Part shown: positions 16,730 to 24,666 of the stretch, in pieces
Layout: every line of letters starts with the position of its first letter
Position numbering within the stretch: position 1 is the stretch's first letter
Source of the DNA: Tenacibaculum mesophilum
Lineage (GTDB): Bacteria > Bacteroidota > Bacteroidia > Flavobacteriales > Flavobacteriaceae
Reading direction: 5' to 3'
Length of the DNA: 64,000 bases
Assembly (NCBI RefSeq): GCF_003867075.1
Contig: NZ_CP032544.1
Location: forward strand, 2,164,001-2,228,000
The notes under the pieces: generated by a model
The model's database searches: none
Told to the model about the DNA's origin: nothing
Seen by the model: only the letters and a program-made list of their open reading frames with translations
Program-made: the position numbers and the translations under genes

Positions 16730-17246
16730 AATAAGGTGATATCATTAAATAAACAACTACTCCAGTAACCGCTACATATAACCATAAGGGAAATGTAATT
16801 TTTGCTATTTTTTTATGTTCAGGAAAATTACCCAAACGAGCCCTCATAAAAGTTATCAATACAAATGGAATAATGATTATTGACAATAATATATGAGTAA
16901 TTAAAATGAAAAAATACACATATTTAATTATTCCTTCTCCTCCAAATTTAGTAGAATCTGAAGTCATGTGATATGCTACATACATCACTAAGAATAGTGC
17001 TGAACAAACAATAGCTGTGGTATTTAGCTGTTCATGTAATTTTATTTTTCCGTTTTTGATTGCAACTACTGAAGCGACGAGCAACATAGCCGTAAAACCA
17101 TTTATACTAGCATAAATAGGCGGTAAAAAAGACAATGGTTCTACATTAGGTATTTTAATTCCAAATAGAGCAGCTACTGCTATAGGGATTACGATAGAAA
17201 CTATAGTAATAAATTTTTTATATTTTTTTTCTTCTGTTGCACTCAT
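16722..17246 (-). CDS. DUF420 family membrane protein
   Basis: A 174-residue protein with about five membrane helices. It has conserved histidines in LHEQLNTTA, VAYHMTSDS and ILITHILLSI, and EHKKIAKITFPLWLYVAVTG near the C-terminus. DUF420 (YozB/CtaG-related) proteins are found in cytochrome oxidase operons and are thought to help assembly; the biochemical role is unproven. It starts one base after the stop of the SCO gene and overlaps the following small CxxC gene. Confidence 0.85.
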   Translation of the reverse strand: MSATEEKKYKKFITIVSIVIPIAVAALFGIKIPNVEPLSFLPPIYASINGFTAMLLVASVVAIKNGKIKLHEQLNTTAIVCSALFLVMYVAYHMTSDSTKFGGEGIIKYVYFFILITHILLSIIIIPFVLITFMRARLGNFPEHKKIAKITFPLWLYVAVTGVVVYLMISPYYV

Positions 17247-17247
17247 G

Positions 17248-17895
17248 TTACTCTTTCAGTAATAACTTAATATCTTCTTTTAACTCACTAATTTGGTTTC
17301 CGAAATTATGTTCATCTAAGGCTCTGTAATACATAATTGGATTTCCATGTTCATCAAATCTTGAACGGATATATCCATCTTTATCTACTAATGCAAACAA
17401 ACCAGAATGTTCAAATCCACCATGGCTAGCTTCTCCTTTCCCTGCATACAGCTTAAAACCTTCATTTGACAAATCATATACAATATCCTCTGGTTTTCCA
17501 GTAAGTAAATGCCAGTTTCTATGGTTTATACCATTATTCTTAGCATATTCTTTCAATTGGTGTGGTGTGTCAATTTCTGGAGTAATTGAAAATGATGCTA
17601 TACCAAAATTAGGATTCCCCATAAATTCATTTTGAATTTCTACCATTTGTGCATTCATTAAAGGACAGATAGTAGGACAAGTGGCAAAAAAGAACTCAAC
17701 TACATATACTTTTCCTTCGTAGTCCTTATTGGTGATTGTTTCACCGTCTTGATTGATAAATTCGAAGTCGGGTACTTTATTAAATTTATGCAGATTTGCT
17801 GTTTGAAAATGTGCTATAATCTTAGGAATTGCATAAATACCAAAAAGCAATACTATTAGTGAAATACCTATGTATGAATAATTTTGTTTTTTCAT
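17248..17895 (-). CDS. SCO1/SenC-family copper chaperone
   Basis: A 215-residue membrane-anchored thioredoxin-fold protein. An N-terminal helix is followed by PDFEFINQDGETITNKDYEGK and the copper motif in FFFATCPTICPLM (CxxxC). The third ligand histidine is in HGGFEHSGLFALVD. SCO proteins deliver copper to the CuA centre of cytochrome oxidase subunit II or reduce its cysteines. Its place in a ctaB-cox-DUF420 run supports that role. The gene ends one base before the DUF420 start. Confidence 0.93.
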   Translation of the reverse strand: MKKQNYSYIGISLIVLLFGIYAIPKIIAHFQTANLHKFNKVPDFEFINQDGETITNKDYEGKVYVVEFFFATCPTICPLMNAQMVEIQNEFMGNPNFGIASFSITPEIDTPHQLKEYAKNNGINHRNWHLLTGKPEDIVYDLSNEGFKLYAGKGEASHGGFEHSGLFALVDKDGYIRSRFDEHGNPIMYYRALDEHNFGNQISELKEDIKLLLKE

Positions 17896-17906
17896 GTGAG
17901 TCTTCC

Positions 17907-18554
17907 TTAAATTTCTCTATCTGCGTTATTCTTTTTTAATGCCAAACGATATTCAGCCAATACTACCTTAACATCATCTTTCATTTTATTGTTTAATTCA
18001 GCTACAGACTTCATATTATAACCAAACAACTTTCCTCCTAAACTATCTTCATCATCTGTTCTGCCTCTTAAGCTCCCATTTTTATCAATTATAAAAGCTT
18101 TTGAAGAATGTAAATTTCTATCTAATGATTGGTTTGTTTTAAAGCTATCATACAGTACCTCAATTTCAGCATCACTAGCAAAGATAAAGTTCCATTTTAT
18201 CATATTGGTATAAACTCCTATTTCCTTCTGAAGTTTTTCTACTTCTTCTTTTGCTTCTTTAGAAGCAATAACAACTAGCTGAAAGTCTTTGAATCCATAA
18301 AATGGTTTATAGATTTTTTCATTGAGATTAAATAATTCTCCTTTTGTGTCTTGTACATTACTTCCTATAAAGGTAACTATTGATATTCTCTTATCAAACT
18401 GATCTTTATTACTAATTGATGAGACATCAATTACATTTTCTGTTAGTACAGGTAACTTAGCAAAGTTATTAATTCCTAATGACAAAAATATATAAAACAA
18501 TAGCGGCACAATAAACAGTGCAAATAACACTATGTTTCTTTTCGTTTTATTCAT
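17907..18554 (-). CDS. SCO-like thioredoxin-fold membrane protein without the copper motif
   Basis: A 215-residue protein with an N-terminal membrane helix and the spacing of a SCO domain, but where CxxxC should be there is VTFIGSNVQDTK. A histidine remains in NLHSSKAFIIDKNGSLRG, which is the SCO histidine region. It lies 11 bases upstream of the true SCO gene. It is probably a paralogue that no longer binds copper and helps the partner structurally; function is inferred from position only. A terminator-like hairpin separates it from the subunit IV gene. Confidence 0.7.
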   Translation of the reverse strand: MNKTKRNIVLFALFIVPLLFYIFLSLGINNFAKLPVLTENVIDVSSISNKDQFDKRISIVTFIGSNVQDTKGELFNLNEKIYKPFYGFKDFQLVVIASKEAKEEVEKLQKEIGVYTNMIKWNFIFASDAEIEVLYDSFKTNQSLDRNLHSSKAFIIDKNGSLRGRTDDEDSLGGKLFGYNMKSVAELNNKMKDDVKVVLAEYRLALKKNNADREI

Positions 18555-18570
18555 TTTTAATGTTCTTATA

Positions 18571-18598
18571 TAAAAAAAGGTGGTTTACACCACCTTTT
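18571..18598 (-). terminator. Terminator or attenuator after cytochrome oxidase subunit IV
   Basis: On the minus strand AAAAGGTGGT-GTAA-ACCACCTTTTTTT forms a 10-bp stem with a T-run. It sits between the subunit IV stop and the SCO-like start, so it may split the operon or lower downstream expression. Confidence 0.7.
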
Positions 18599-18614
18599 AA
18601 CTGTTTTTATACGA

Positions 18615-18953
18615 TTACCATTTTACTAATGGTGATAATGTTTCAAATAAGTAATCACCTTCAATTAAAACGAGTGTAACTAAATAGCAAATTAAGAAAA
18701 CTCCCGTCCAAACTATAGAACGTCTAAGCCATGGCTTTTCTCCTTCTAAATGCATAAAAGCCCATGCTATATAGTATGCTTTTACGATTGTTAATATTAT
18801 AAATATCCAGTTTAACCAACTAGTACCCCAACCATGTAGGTGTAAAGATGCTGGTTTAATAATACCTAATACTACCTCTACTGTTGTAACTATTGTTAAG
18901 ATTGCTAAAACAACCCAAATTCTTTTTGTATTTGATTCGTGTGCGTGACCCAT
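18615..18953 (-). CDS. Cytochrome c oxidase subunit IV (CyoD/CtaF type)
   Basis: The ATG at 18953 (GHAHESNTKRIWVV) gives a 112-residue protein with three membrane helices, matching the family in size. AWAFMHLEGEKPWLRR is the conserved loop between helices two and three. It is a small accessory subunit of the heme-copper oxidase. A longer in-frame reading to 19031 would run into the preceding subunit III gene. It follows that gene by 20 bases. Confidence 0.88.
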   Translation of the reverse strand: MGHAHESNTKRIWVVLAILTIVTTVEVVLGIIKPASLHLHGWGTSWLNWIFIILTIVKAYYIAWAFMHLEGEKPWLRRSIVWTGVFLICYLVTLVLIEGDYLFETLSPLVKW

Positions 18954-18973
18954 TTTTACTATTGTTTTTTTAA

Positions 18974-19957
18974 TTATACTAAGTAGAAGAAAGTAAATAC
19001 AAATACCCAAACTAAATCTACAAAGTGCCAATATAAACCTACCTTCTCAACCATTTCGTAGTGTCCTCTACGTTCGTAGGTACCTAATACAACGTTAAAG
19101 AAAATAATGATATTTAAAATAATACCTGAAAATACGTGAAATCCGTGAAATCCTGTAATAAAGAAAAAGAAATCAGCAAAGATAGGATTTCCATACTCAT
19201 TTTCTATTAAGTTAGCACCTTCAACAACTTTTGTAGCTGTAGCTAACTTTGCAATACTTTCTTCTCTTGACAAAACAATTTTTTGTTTCGTTTCAGGATT
19301 AATTTTTTCAATTCTTATTAATAAAGATGGATCTGCTTTAAAAGCTTCTTGTACCTGAGCTACTGAATACTGAGAAATAGTTGCTTCATTTTGAAACCAT
19401 AAACCATTTTCTCTGGTGTGTTGTATTCTTTCATCTTTTCTATCGTTATGAACAAAATCTGCTAATGCAATTTGATGACCATCTTTTACAAACTGTAAAA
19501 TATGATTATCTGCAGACTTTACAGCTCCATAAGAACCATTAATAAAGTTTTTCCATTCCCAAGCCTGTGACCCAACGAAAATAATACCAAAAACGATAGT
19601 AGCAAACATATACCAAGCTACTTTTTTCTTTTGCATTTTATGACCTGCATCTACAGCTAACACCATTGTTACCGACGATACAATTAAAATAAATGTCATT
19701 AATGCTACATAGTACATCGGTGCATGTACACCGTGTAATCCAGGAAAGTGTGTAAATACCTCATCAGCAATAGGCCAAGAATCAATAAATTTAAAACGTG
19801 TTAAACCATACGCTGCTAAAAAGCCCGAAAAAGTTAATGCATCTGATACGATGAAAAACCACATCATCATTTTACCATAACTAGCTCCAAATGGTTTTAC
19901 ACCACCTCCGCCCCAGGTCTCTTTGTTGTCAGAATTTACAGCAATATTTGCTCCCAT
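18974..19957 (-). CDS. Cytochrome c oxidase subunit III, long form
   Basis: A 327-residue protein with the subunit III helices: KMMMWFFIVSDALTFSGFLAAYG, then a C-terminal core FFFFITGFHGFHVFSG and GLYWHFVDLVWVFVFTFFYLV. Between helices, residues about 141-258 form a hydrophilic insertion (NHILQFVKDGH to IENEYGNPIF) absent from ordinary subunit III. The protein supports subunit I stability and proton uptake. A second, shorter subunit III gene precedes it by 56 bases; pairs like this are usual in Bacteroidota caa3-type oxidases. Confidence 0.92.
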   Translation of the reverse strand: MGANIAVNSDNKETWGGGGVKPFGASYGKMMMWFFIVSDALTFSGFLAAYGLTRFKFIDSWPIADEVFTHFPGLHGVHAPMYYVALMTFILIVSSVTMVLAVDAGHKMQKKKVAWYMFATIVFGIIFVGSQAWEWKNFINGSYGAVKSADNHILQFVKDGHQIALADFVHNDRKDERIQHTRENGLWFQNEATISQYSVAQVQEAFKADPSLLIRIEKINPETKQKIVLSREESIAKLATATKVVEGANLIENEYGNPIFADFFFFITGFHGFHVFSGIILNIIIFFNVVLGTYERRGHYEMVEKVGLYWHFVDLVWVFVFTFFYLV

Positions 19958-20013
19958 AAATCTCTTATTGTTAATTTTTGTTAAATCAGTGCGCCAAAAT
20001 TACGCATTTTTCA

Positions 20014-20598
20014 TCATCTAATAAAATAGAAAAAGAAAAATAGATAAATCCATAGCACATCAACGAAATGCCAAAAGATTGCACCTAGTTCAAATCCAAG
20101 CATATCAGCTGAAGAATACTTCTTTTTAAAATGATTATAAATAACGACAAAAAGCACTATTACACCCGCTAATAGGTGTAAAACATGCATAAACGTAATT
20201 CCTATAATAAATGATGTAGACACTGTGCTTTCAGGACCTGTAAAGTAAAGCCCTACAGCTTTTAGCTCGTTAAACCCTACATATTGATACCATACAAAAC
20301 CTAACCCTAAGACTAAAGTAATTAGTAATAAAGTAAACGAAGCTTGTATATTATCTTTTTTTAATAGTTTTTGAGAAAAAAACAGCGTAACACTACTCAA
20401 CACTATTAATACAGTACTTATGTAAAAAGCTTGAGGTAAATCAAACGTCACCCAATCTTCACGGTTCATACTAACAACATAAGCACTTGTTAACCCTGCA
20501 AAAAACATTACCATACTAATCATGGAAATCCACAACATAGGTTTTGCCGATTTACGTTTTGCTACTTTTAACTCTTCTTGTAACGTTTGTTCACTCAT
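20014..20598 (-). CDS. Cytochrome c oxidase subunit III, short form
   Basis: A 194-residue protein with five membrane helices and the subunit III ending LGAIFWHFVDVLWIYLFFFF. SFIIGITFMHVLHLLAGVIVL provides the conserved histidine pair region. It belongs to the same heme-copper oxidase as the long paralogue that follows. Its ATG overlaps the ctaB stop by one base (TAATG), implying translational coupling. Confidence 0.92.
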   Translation of the reverse strand: MSEQTLQEELKVAKRKSAKPMLWISMISMVMFFAGLTSAYVVSMNREDWVTFDLPQAFYISTVLIVLSSVTLFFSQKLLKKDNIQASFTLLLITLVLGLGFVWYQYVGFNELKAVGLYFTGPESTVSTSFIIGITFMHVLHLLAGVIVLFVVIYNHFKKKYSSADMLGFELGAIFWHFVDVLWIYLFFFFYFIR

Positions 20599-21536
20599 TA
20601 GTGTAAAAATTTATCTACCACATAAATAATGGGTACAATTGTAATGTAAAAAACACTCGCTAACATTAACTTACGAGCATCTGTATTTTTTTCTGTTTTG
20701 TATAACTGTATCGCGTAATACAACATCAACACTCCTAATAATAAAATAATTACTGCTGTTATAGGATATATATAAAAATCTCCCGTCACCTTTAATACAG
20801 GCGCAATCGACATTAAAATCATAATACATGTATAAAAGATAATCTGAACAACAGCTCCTTTGTCTTTCTTATCCATTGGAAGCATATGCAACCCTGCTTT
20901 ATTGTACTCCTCAAACTGAAGCCACCCAATAGCCCAAAAGTGTGGAAATTGCCAAAAAAACTGAATCATAAATAAAAACCCTGCTTCTATACCAAATTTT
21001 CCTGTTGCAGCTACCCAACCTAACATAAAAGGAATAGCCCCAGGAATAGCCCCTACAAAAACAGCCAAAGGTGTTACAGCTTTTAACGGTGTGTAAGCAC
21101 TTGTATATAAAAAGATGGAAATTGCGCCAAATAAGGCACATTTAGGATCGATTACGTATAATATAGCAATACCAGCAACAGTAAATAGTGTAGCAATAAT
21201 TAAAGCTACAGTTGCTGACATTCTTCCAGAAGGTAAAGGACGGTTTTTAGTACGTTGCATTACGGCGTCAATATCCTTTTCTATTACTTGGTTAAAAGCA
21301 TTTGACGCTCCAACCATTAAATATCCTCCTAAAGCTAATAAAATTATTGTAGTGTAATTAATCGATTCTGCCCCTAATAAATATCCAGTGATAGAAGTAA
21401 AAACCACACTAATAGACAACCCAACTTTCGTTAACTGTTTAAAGTCTTTAACTATTGATTTTATGGAAGTTTTAGTATGTACAGATGAAACAGAATCCAC
21501 TTCTAATTTTAAAAAATTTCTGCAAAGATATTCCAT
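20598..21536 (-). CDS. ctaB: Protoheme IX farnesyltransferase (heme O synthase)
   Basis: A 312-residue polytopic prenyltransferase. The first aspartate-rich motif is NQVIEKDIDAVMQRTKNRPLP; the second region includes WQFPHFWAIGWLQFEEYNKAG. It converts heme B to heme O for the oxidase active site. It is the first gene of the oxidase run. The start at 21536 is the only nearby ATG and gives a 10-15 residue extension compared with many homologues; a later non-ATG start is possible. Confidence 0.95.
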   Translation of the reverse strand: MEYLCRNFLKLEVDSVSSVHTKTSIKSIVKDFKQLTKVGLSISVVFTSITGYLLGAESINYTTIILLALGGYLMVGASNAFNQVIEKDIDAVMQRTKNRPLPSGRMSATVALIIATLFTVAGIAILYVIDPKCALFGAISIFLYTSAYTPLKAVTPLAVFVGAIPGAIPFMLGWVAATGKFGIEAGFLFMIQFFWQFPHFWAIGWLQFEEYNKAGLHMLPMDKKDKGAVVQIIFYTCIMILMSIAPVLKVTGDFYIYPITAVIILLLGVLMLYYAIQLYKTEKNTDARKLMLASVFYITIVPIIYVVDKFLH

Positions 21537-21595
21537 TCTTATTGAACAACCATAAAATTTTATTGGAATTAAAATTAAAAAAAAATGAAAACTGC

Positions 21596-21625
21596 TTTGT
21601 AATTAAAAAAATGGTGTTATATTTG
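21596..21625 (+). promoter_or_regulatory. Promoter of the tRNA-Gly/tRNA-Leu operon
   Basis: TTTG at 21596-21599, an 18-base spacer, then TATATTTG at 21618-21625. This is a full match to the Bacteroidota -33/-7 promoter (TTTG and TAnnTTTG), about 48 bases upstream of tRNA-Gly. Confidence 0.8.
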
Positions 21626-21673
21626 CACCCGCATTCGCAGTAATGCACGTTCATTAAAATAAAAAATGACTAC

Positions 21674-21745
21674 GCGAAAGTAGCTCAGGGGTAGAGCATC
21701 ACCTTGCCAAGGTGAGGGTCGCGGGTTCAAATCCCGTCTTTCGCT
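21674..21745 (+). tRNA. tRNA-Gly (anticodon GCC)
   Basis: Cloverleaf is complete: acceptor GCGAAAG pairs with CTTTCGC, D arm AGCTCAGGGGTAGAGC, anticodon stem TCACC/GGTGA with loop TTGCCAA, T arm CGGGTTCAAATCCCG. Discriminator T; CCA is not encoded. Confidence 0.97.
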
Positions 21746-21768
21746 CAATCCTTTTTATAAAAGAGTAT

Positions 21769-21854
21769 GCTGAAGTGGTGGAATTGGTAGACACGTTGGA
21801 CTTAAAATCCAATGAGCCGTAATGCTCGTGCGGGTTCAAGTCCCGCCTTCAGTA
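21769..21854 (+). tRNA. tRNA-Leu (anticodon UAA), first copy
   Basis: Class II tRNA: acceptor GCTGAAG/CTTCAGT with one G-T pair, anticodon loop CTTAAAA, long variable arm TGAGCCGTAATGCTCG, T arm CGGGTTCAAGTCCCG. Discriminator A, and CCA is encoded directly after it. Confidence 0.96.
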
Positions 21855-21858
21855 CCAA

Positions 21859-21886
21859 GAAACCTCACTTATATGAGTGAGGTTTC
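21859..21886 (+). terminator. Hairpin after the first tRNA-Leu
   Basis: GAAACCTCAC pairs with GTGAGGTTTC (extendable by two pairs), followed by ATTTTAAAA. It may end part of the transcripts or act as a processing signal, as a second tRNA-Leu follows 32 bases later. Confidence 0.6.
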
Positions 21887-21918
21887 ATTTTAAAAGTAGT
21901 CATTAACAAAGCACATAC

Positions 21919-22004
21919 GCTGAAGTGGTGGAATTGGTAGACACGTTGGACTTAAAATCCAATGGGCCGTAATGCCCGTGCGGGTTCAAGTCCCGCCTTC
22001 AGTA
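21919..22004 (+). tRNA. tRNA-Leu (anticodon UAA), second copy
   Basis: Identical to the first copy except for two bases in the variable arm (TGGGCCGTAATGCCCG), where one A-T pair is replaced by G-C. CCA is not encoded: the gene is followed by CAA. Confidence 0.96.
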
Positions 22005-22005
22005 C

Positions 22006-22037
22006 AAAAGCCTTAACATTTATTTGTTAAGGCTTTT
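22006..22037 (+). terminator. Terminator of the tRNA operon; left hairpin of an inverted pair
   Basis: AAAAGCCTTAACA pairs with TGTTAAGGCTTTT, then a T-run. The 22-base core at 22011-22032 is the exact reverse complement of the core of the hairpin at 23284-23305 beyond the lipoprotein gene. Confidence 0.85.
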
Positions 22038-22084
22038 TTGTTTTATAAAATTTACACCTATCTTAGCTTTTAAAATTAAAAATT

Positions 22085-23275
22085 ATGAAAAGGAATACAG
22101 CCCTATTTTTTCTTATAACAGTCCTAATAGTTACTTTGTCTTGTAACAAAGAATACATACTAATAAATAATTACATTTCAAGTAACGAAAATGAAATACT
22201 AAGCTTTTCTATCAAAAAAGGAAATTTTATTAAAAATTTTGAAATTTCAGAAGACTCTATTATAGGTCTAATTCCCGACTACGTAGAACTGGACGATGTT
22301 GAATTAGAAGTATTTATTTCTGAAAAATCCACCATAAACCCAGATCCAAAATCAATCACAAAAATAAACAAACCACTAACTTTTACTGTAACCGCAGAAA
22401 ATGGCACTACTAAAACCTATACTATTGATATTAAAAGAGAATTAAGCGACCAAAACGATATCATTTCTTTTAAAATTAAAACAACAAATCAAACATTAGT
22501 AACAAGTATTGATAATATAGAAAATAAAATAACAAAAAAACTTCCTACTTTTTTAAACCTCTCTAACCTAACAACTGAAATAAACATATCAGAAAAAGCT
22601 TCAATTTCTCCTCTACCAAGCGATATAATAGATTACTCTTCCCCTGTTAACTTTACAGTTAAGGCAGAAAATGGCGTTGAAAAAACTTACACCGTAATTC
22701 TAGAACACGTTAGCAACTCTTTTTCAAACACCTGTAATCAATCAAATGCTAATAAATGGTTTGGCGGAGACAACAGAACTAACGCTCCAGATATATCACC
22801 ATACGATAGAAACCTAGGAACTGGTCAAAGTGTATTATTCCAAAACGACACAGAGTTATCCTCTTTTAGTGTTAAACTAGAAAGCAACTTTAAACATCAT
22901 GAAACTGGAACTCCACATAATAAGACAATTAAACTAAACCTAGACATTAGAAACATAAGAGGTGAAATAGTTTCCACTGCCATAACAGAGTTAGACTCAA
23001 CATTTCTTGGTGGATGGGTTGACTTTAATCTTTCTGATTTACAACTATTTTTTGAAGCAAATACTGAATATATATTCACATGGTACTTGATTGACGGAGC
23101 TAACTTAGGTGTAAATACAGGCTCTTCCGCATACATTAATAGTGGAAACGGACTTTGTTTTGGACAAGGTTACTCTGGTCAGTCCAATATATCCTTAAAT
23201 AATAATCTGAAAAACTGGAATACTTGGATAAAACATGAATGGTACTTCAATATAAAACTTCAGGGAAAACAATAA
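22085..23275 (+). CDS. Lipoprotein with two DUF5018-like repeats and a C-terminal beta domain
   Basis: A 396-residue protein with a lipobox (LIVTLSC, cysteine near 20). Residues about 37-118 and 124-210 are two repeats of the pattern seen in DUF5018-type surface lipoproteins: FSIKKGNF/FKIKTTNQ, ISEKSTINPDP/ISEKASISPLP, and TVTAENGTTKTYTI/TVKAENGVEKTYTV. The last about 180 residues form a beta-rich, glycine/asparagine-rich domain that could bind a ligand; there are no catalytic motifs. It is probably displayed on the cell surface or in the outer membrane. It is a single-gene unit between tRNA-Leu and the arsenosugar cluster, flanked by mirror-image hairpins; base composition is more A-rich than its neighbours. 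Confidence 0.75.
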   Translation: MKRNTALFFLITVLIVTLSCNKEYILINNYISSNENEILSFSIKKGNFIKNFEISEDSIIGLIPDYVELDDVELEVFISEKSTINPDPKSITKINKPLTFTVTAENGTTKTYTIDIKRELSDQNDIISFKIKTTNQTLVTSIDNIENKITKKLPTFLNLSNLTTEINISEKASISPLPSDIIDYSSPVNFTVKAENGVEKTYTVILEHVSNSFSNTCNQSNANKWFGGDNRTNAPDISPYDRNLGTGQSVLFQNDTELSSFSVKLESNFKHHETGTPHNKTIKLNLDIRNIRGEIVSTAITELDSTFLGGWVDFNLSDLQLFFEANTEYIFTWYLIDGANLGVNTGSSAYINSGNGLCFGQGYSGQSNISLNNNLKNWNTWIKHEWYFNIKLQGKQ

Positions 23276-23279
23276 TTTT

Positions 23280-23309
23280 AAAACCTTAACAAATAAATGT
23301 TAAGGTTTT
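23280..23309 (+). terminator. Terminator of the lipoprotein gene; right hairpin of an inverted pair
   Basis: AAAACCTTAACA pairs with TGTTAAGGTTTT, followed by a T-run. The core at 23284-23305 is the reverse complement of that at 22011-22032. Confidence 0.85.
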
Positions 23310-23384
23310 TTTGTATCAAACTTTTAAAAACATCCTCTGTAATGTTCCCTCAAAACCTACGTCTAAACTTTAAAATCGAAAATC

Positions 23385-24092
23385 ATGCGAAATATATTTT
23401 TACTGTTAAGTTTAGCTTTCTTCTTAAACTCTACTGCTCAAACCAACACTTTTGATGCGTTACTAAAAAAACATGTAAATACAAAAGGAAGCGTTAACTA
23501 CAAAGGGTTTAAACAAGACAAAGCTAAACTTCAAGCTTATTTAAATGAGTTAGCAAACATAAAACCTCAAAAATCTTGGTCAACTTCAAAAGCTAAAGCC
23601 TTTTGGGCAAACGCATATAATGCGTACACCATTCAACTAATTTTGGACAATTATCCTCTTAAAAGCATTATGAATATTAAAAAGAAAGGTAAAGACGCAT
23701 GGAGTATTCCTTTTGCAAAAGTTGGCGGTAAAACCTATACCTTAAATCAAATTGAACATGAAATTTTACGTAAAAAATATAGCGACCCAAAAATTCATGT
23801 CGCTGTAAACTGCGCATCAGGCTCTTGTCCTCAATTACCAAATTATGCCTTCACAGAAAAAAATTATGAATCAAAAACTACTCTTTTAATGAAAAAGTTT
23901 ATCAATGATTCTTCAAGAAATAAAATCTCAGAAAATAACATCCAATTATCTAAAATATTCGAATGGTTTCAAGGAGATTTCACAAAAAAAGGAGACTTAA
24001 TCAATTTTCTGAATCAATACTCAAATGTAAAAATTAATCAAAAAGCAAAGGTTAGTTATTTAAAATACGATTGGTCTTTAAATGGAAAATAA
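23385..24092 (+). CDS. DUF547 family secreted protein
   Basis: A 235-residue protein with a signal peptide (FFLNSTAQ). The DUF547 core is clear: KAFWANAYNAYTIQLILDNYP near residues 70-90, then HVAVNCASGSCPQLPNYAF near 137-155 and FEWFQGDFTKKGDL near the end. The fold is distantly papain-like, and the conserved cysteine and histidine suggest a thiol activity that has not been shown. It is the first gene of the run leading to the ArsS cluster, 73 bases before the AhpD-like gene. DUF547 genes often accompany this kind of cluster, but its role is unknown. Confidence 0.82.
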   Translation: MRNIFLLLSLAFFLNSTAQTNTFDALLKKHVNTKGSVNYKGFKQDKAKLQAYLNELANIKPQKSWSTSKAKAFWANAYNAYTIQLILDNYPLKSIMNIKKKGKDAWSIPFAKVGGKTYTLNQIEHEILRKKYSDPKIHVAVNCASGSCPQLPNYAFTEKNYESKTTLLMKKFINDSSRNKISENNIQLSKIFEWFQGDFTKKGDLINFLNQYSNVKINQKAKVSYLKYDWSLNGK

Positions 24093-24165
24093 TCTCATTA
24101 CCCTTTTGTAAAACAGCAGTGAAAACAATTTGGTATTTTTACTTTTTTAATAGAAATGAAATAAC

Positions 24166-24501
24166 ATGTCAAAAACATACTACGATCCAGCCGACTTACG
24201 AAAGTTTAGCAAAATAACAGAATGGAGTGAAGAATTAGGAAACAAGTTCTTTGATTATTACGGAAAAGTCTTTGAAGAAGGAGCTCTAACCGCACGTGAA
24301 AAAAGCTTAATCGCTTTAGCTGTTGCACATACTGAACAATGCCCTTATTGTATTGATGCATACACTAAAGACGGATTACAACGAGGTATTACTAAAGAGG
24401 AAATGATGGAAGCCATTCATGTAGGAGCTGCCATTAAAAGTGGAGCAACTTTAGTACACGGGGTTCAAATGATGAATAAAGTCAATAAATTAGAAATGTA
24501 A
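24166..24501 (+). CDS. AhpD/carboxymuconolactone-decarboxylase-like protein, arsenosugar-associated
   Basis: A 111-residue all-helical protein with the redox motif CPYC at residues 59-62 (VAHTEQCPYCIDAYTKDG) and the HVGAAIKSGATLVHG segment, as in the AhpD-like family. The cysteine pair and nearby histidine would form a thiol peroxidase or disulfide site. This subgroup is found next to ArsS radical SAM genes and is labelled arsenosugar biosynthesis-associated peroxidase-like protein. A role in keeping arsenic thiols or the iron-sulfur enzyme reduced is inference. Confidence 0.85.
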   Translation: MSKTYYDPADLRKFSKITEWSEELGNKFFDYYGKVFEEGALTAREKSLIALAVAHTEQCPYCIDAYTKDGLQRGITKEEMMEAIHVGAAIKSGATLVHGVQMMNKVNKLEM

Positions 24502-24554
24502 GCAGAAAACTAATTTTGAAAATCAAAATTATGTGAATCGCTTATCCCGAGCAT

Positions 24555-24588
24555 TAGTTTCAATCAAAGTGTATTTTGATTGAAACTA
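24555..24588. repeat. 14-bp perfect hairpin between the AhpD-like gene and arsS
   Basis: TAGTTTCAATCAAA and TTTGATTGAAACTA around a six-base loop. There is no T-run after it, so it is not a standard terminator. It could be a regulatory leader element or a small dispersed repeat. Confidence 0.6.
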
Positions 24589-24666
24589 CATTAGGAACTA
24601 GTCAAAGGATATTAAACACTAAAAAAGATGAGAAGCTGACCTTATTTCAGCTTTATAGAAAGGATA

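Noticed and set aside
21596..23309. Integrated island at the tRNA genes
   Set aside because: No integrase, no duplicated tRNA 3' end (att repeat) beyond the two complete tRNA-Leu genes, and the following genes are of ordinary type. The inverted hairpins alone are reported as a finding instead.
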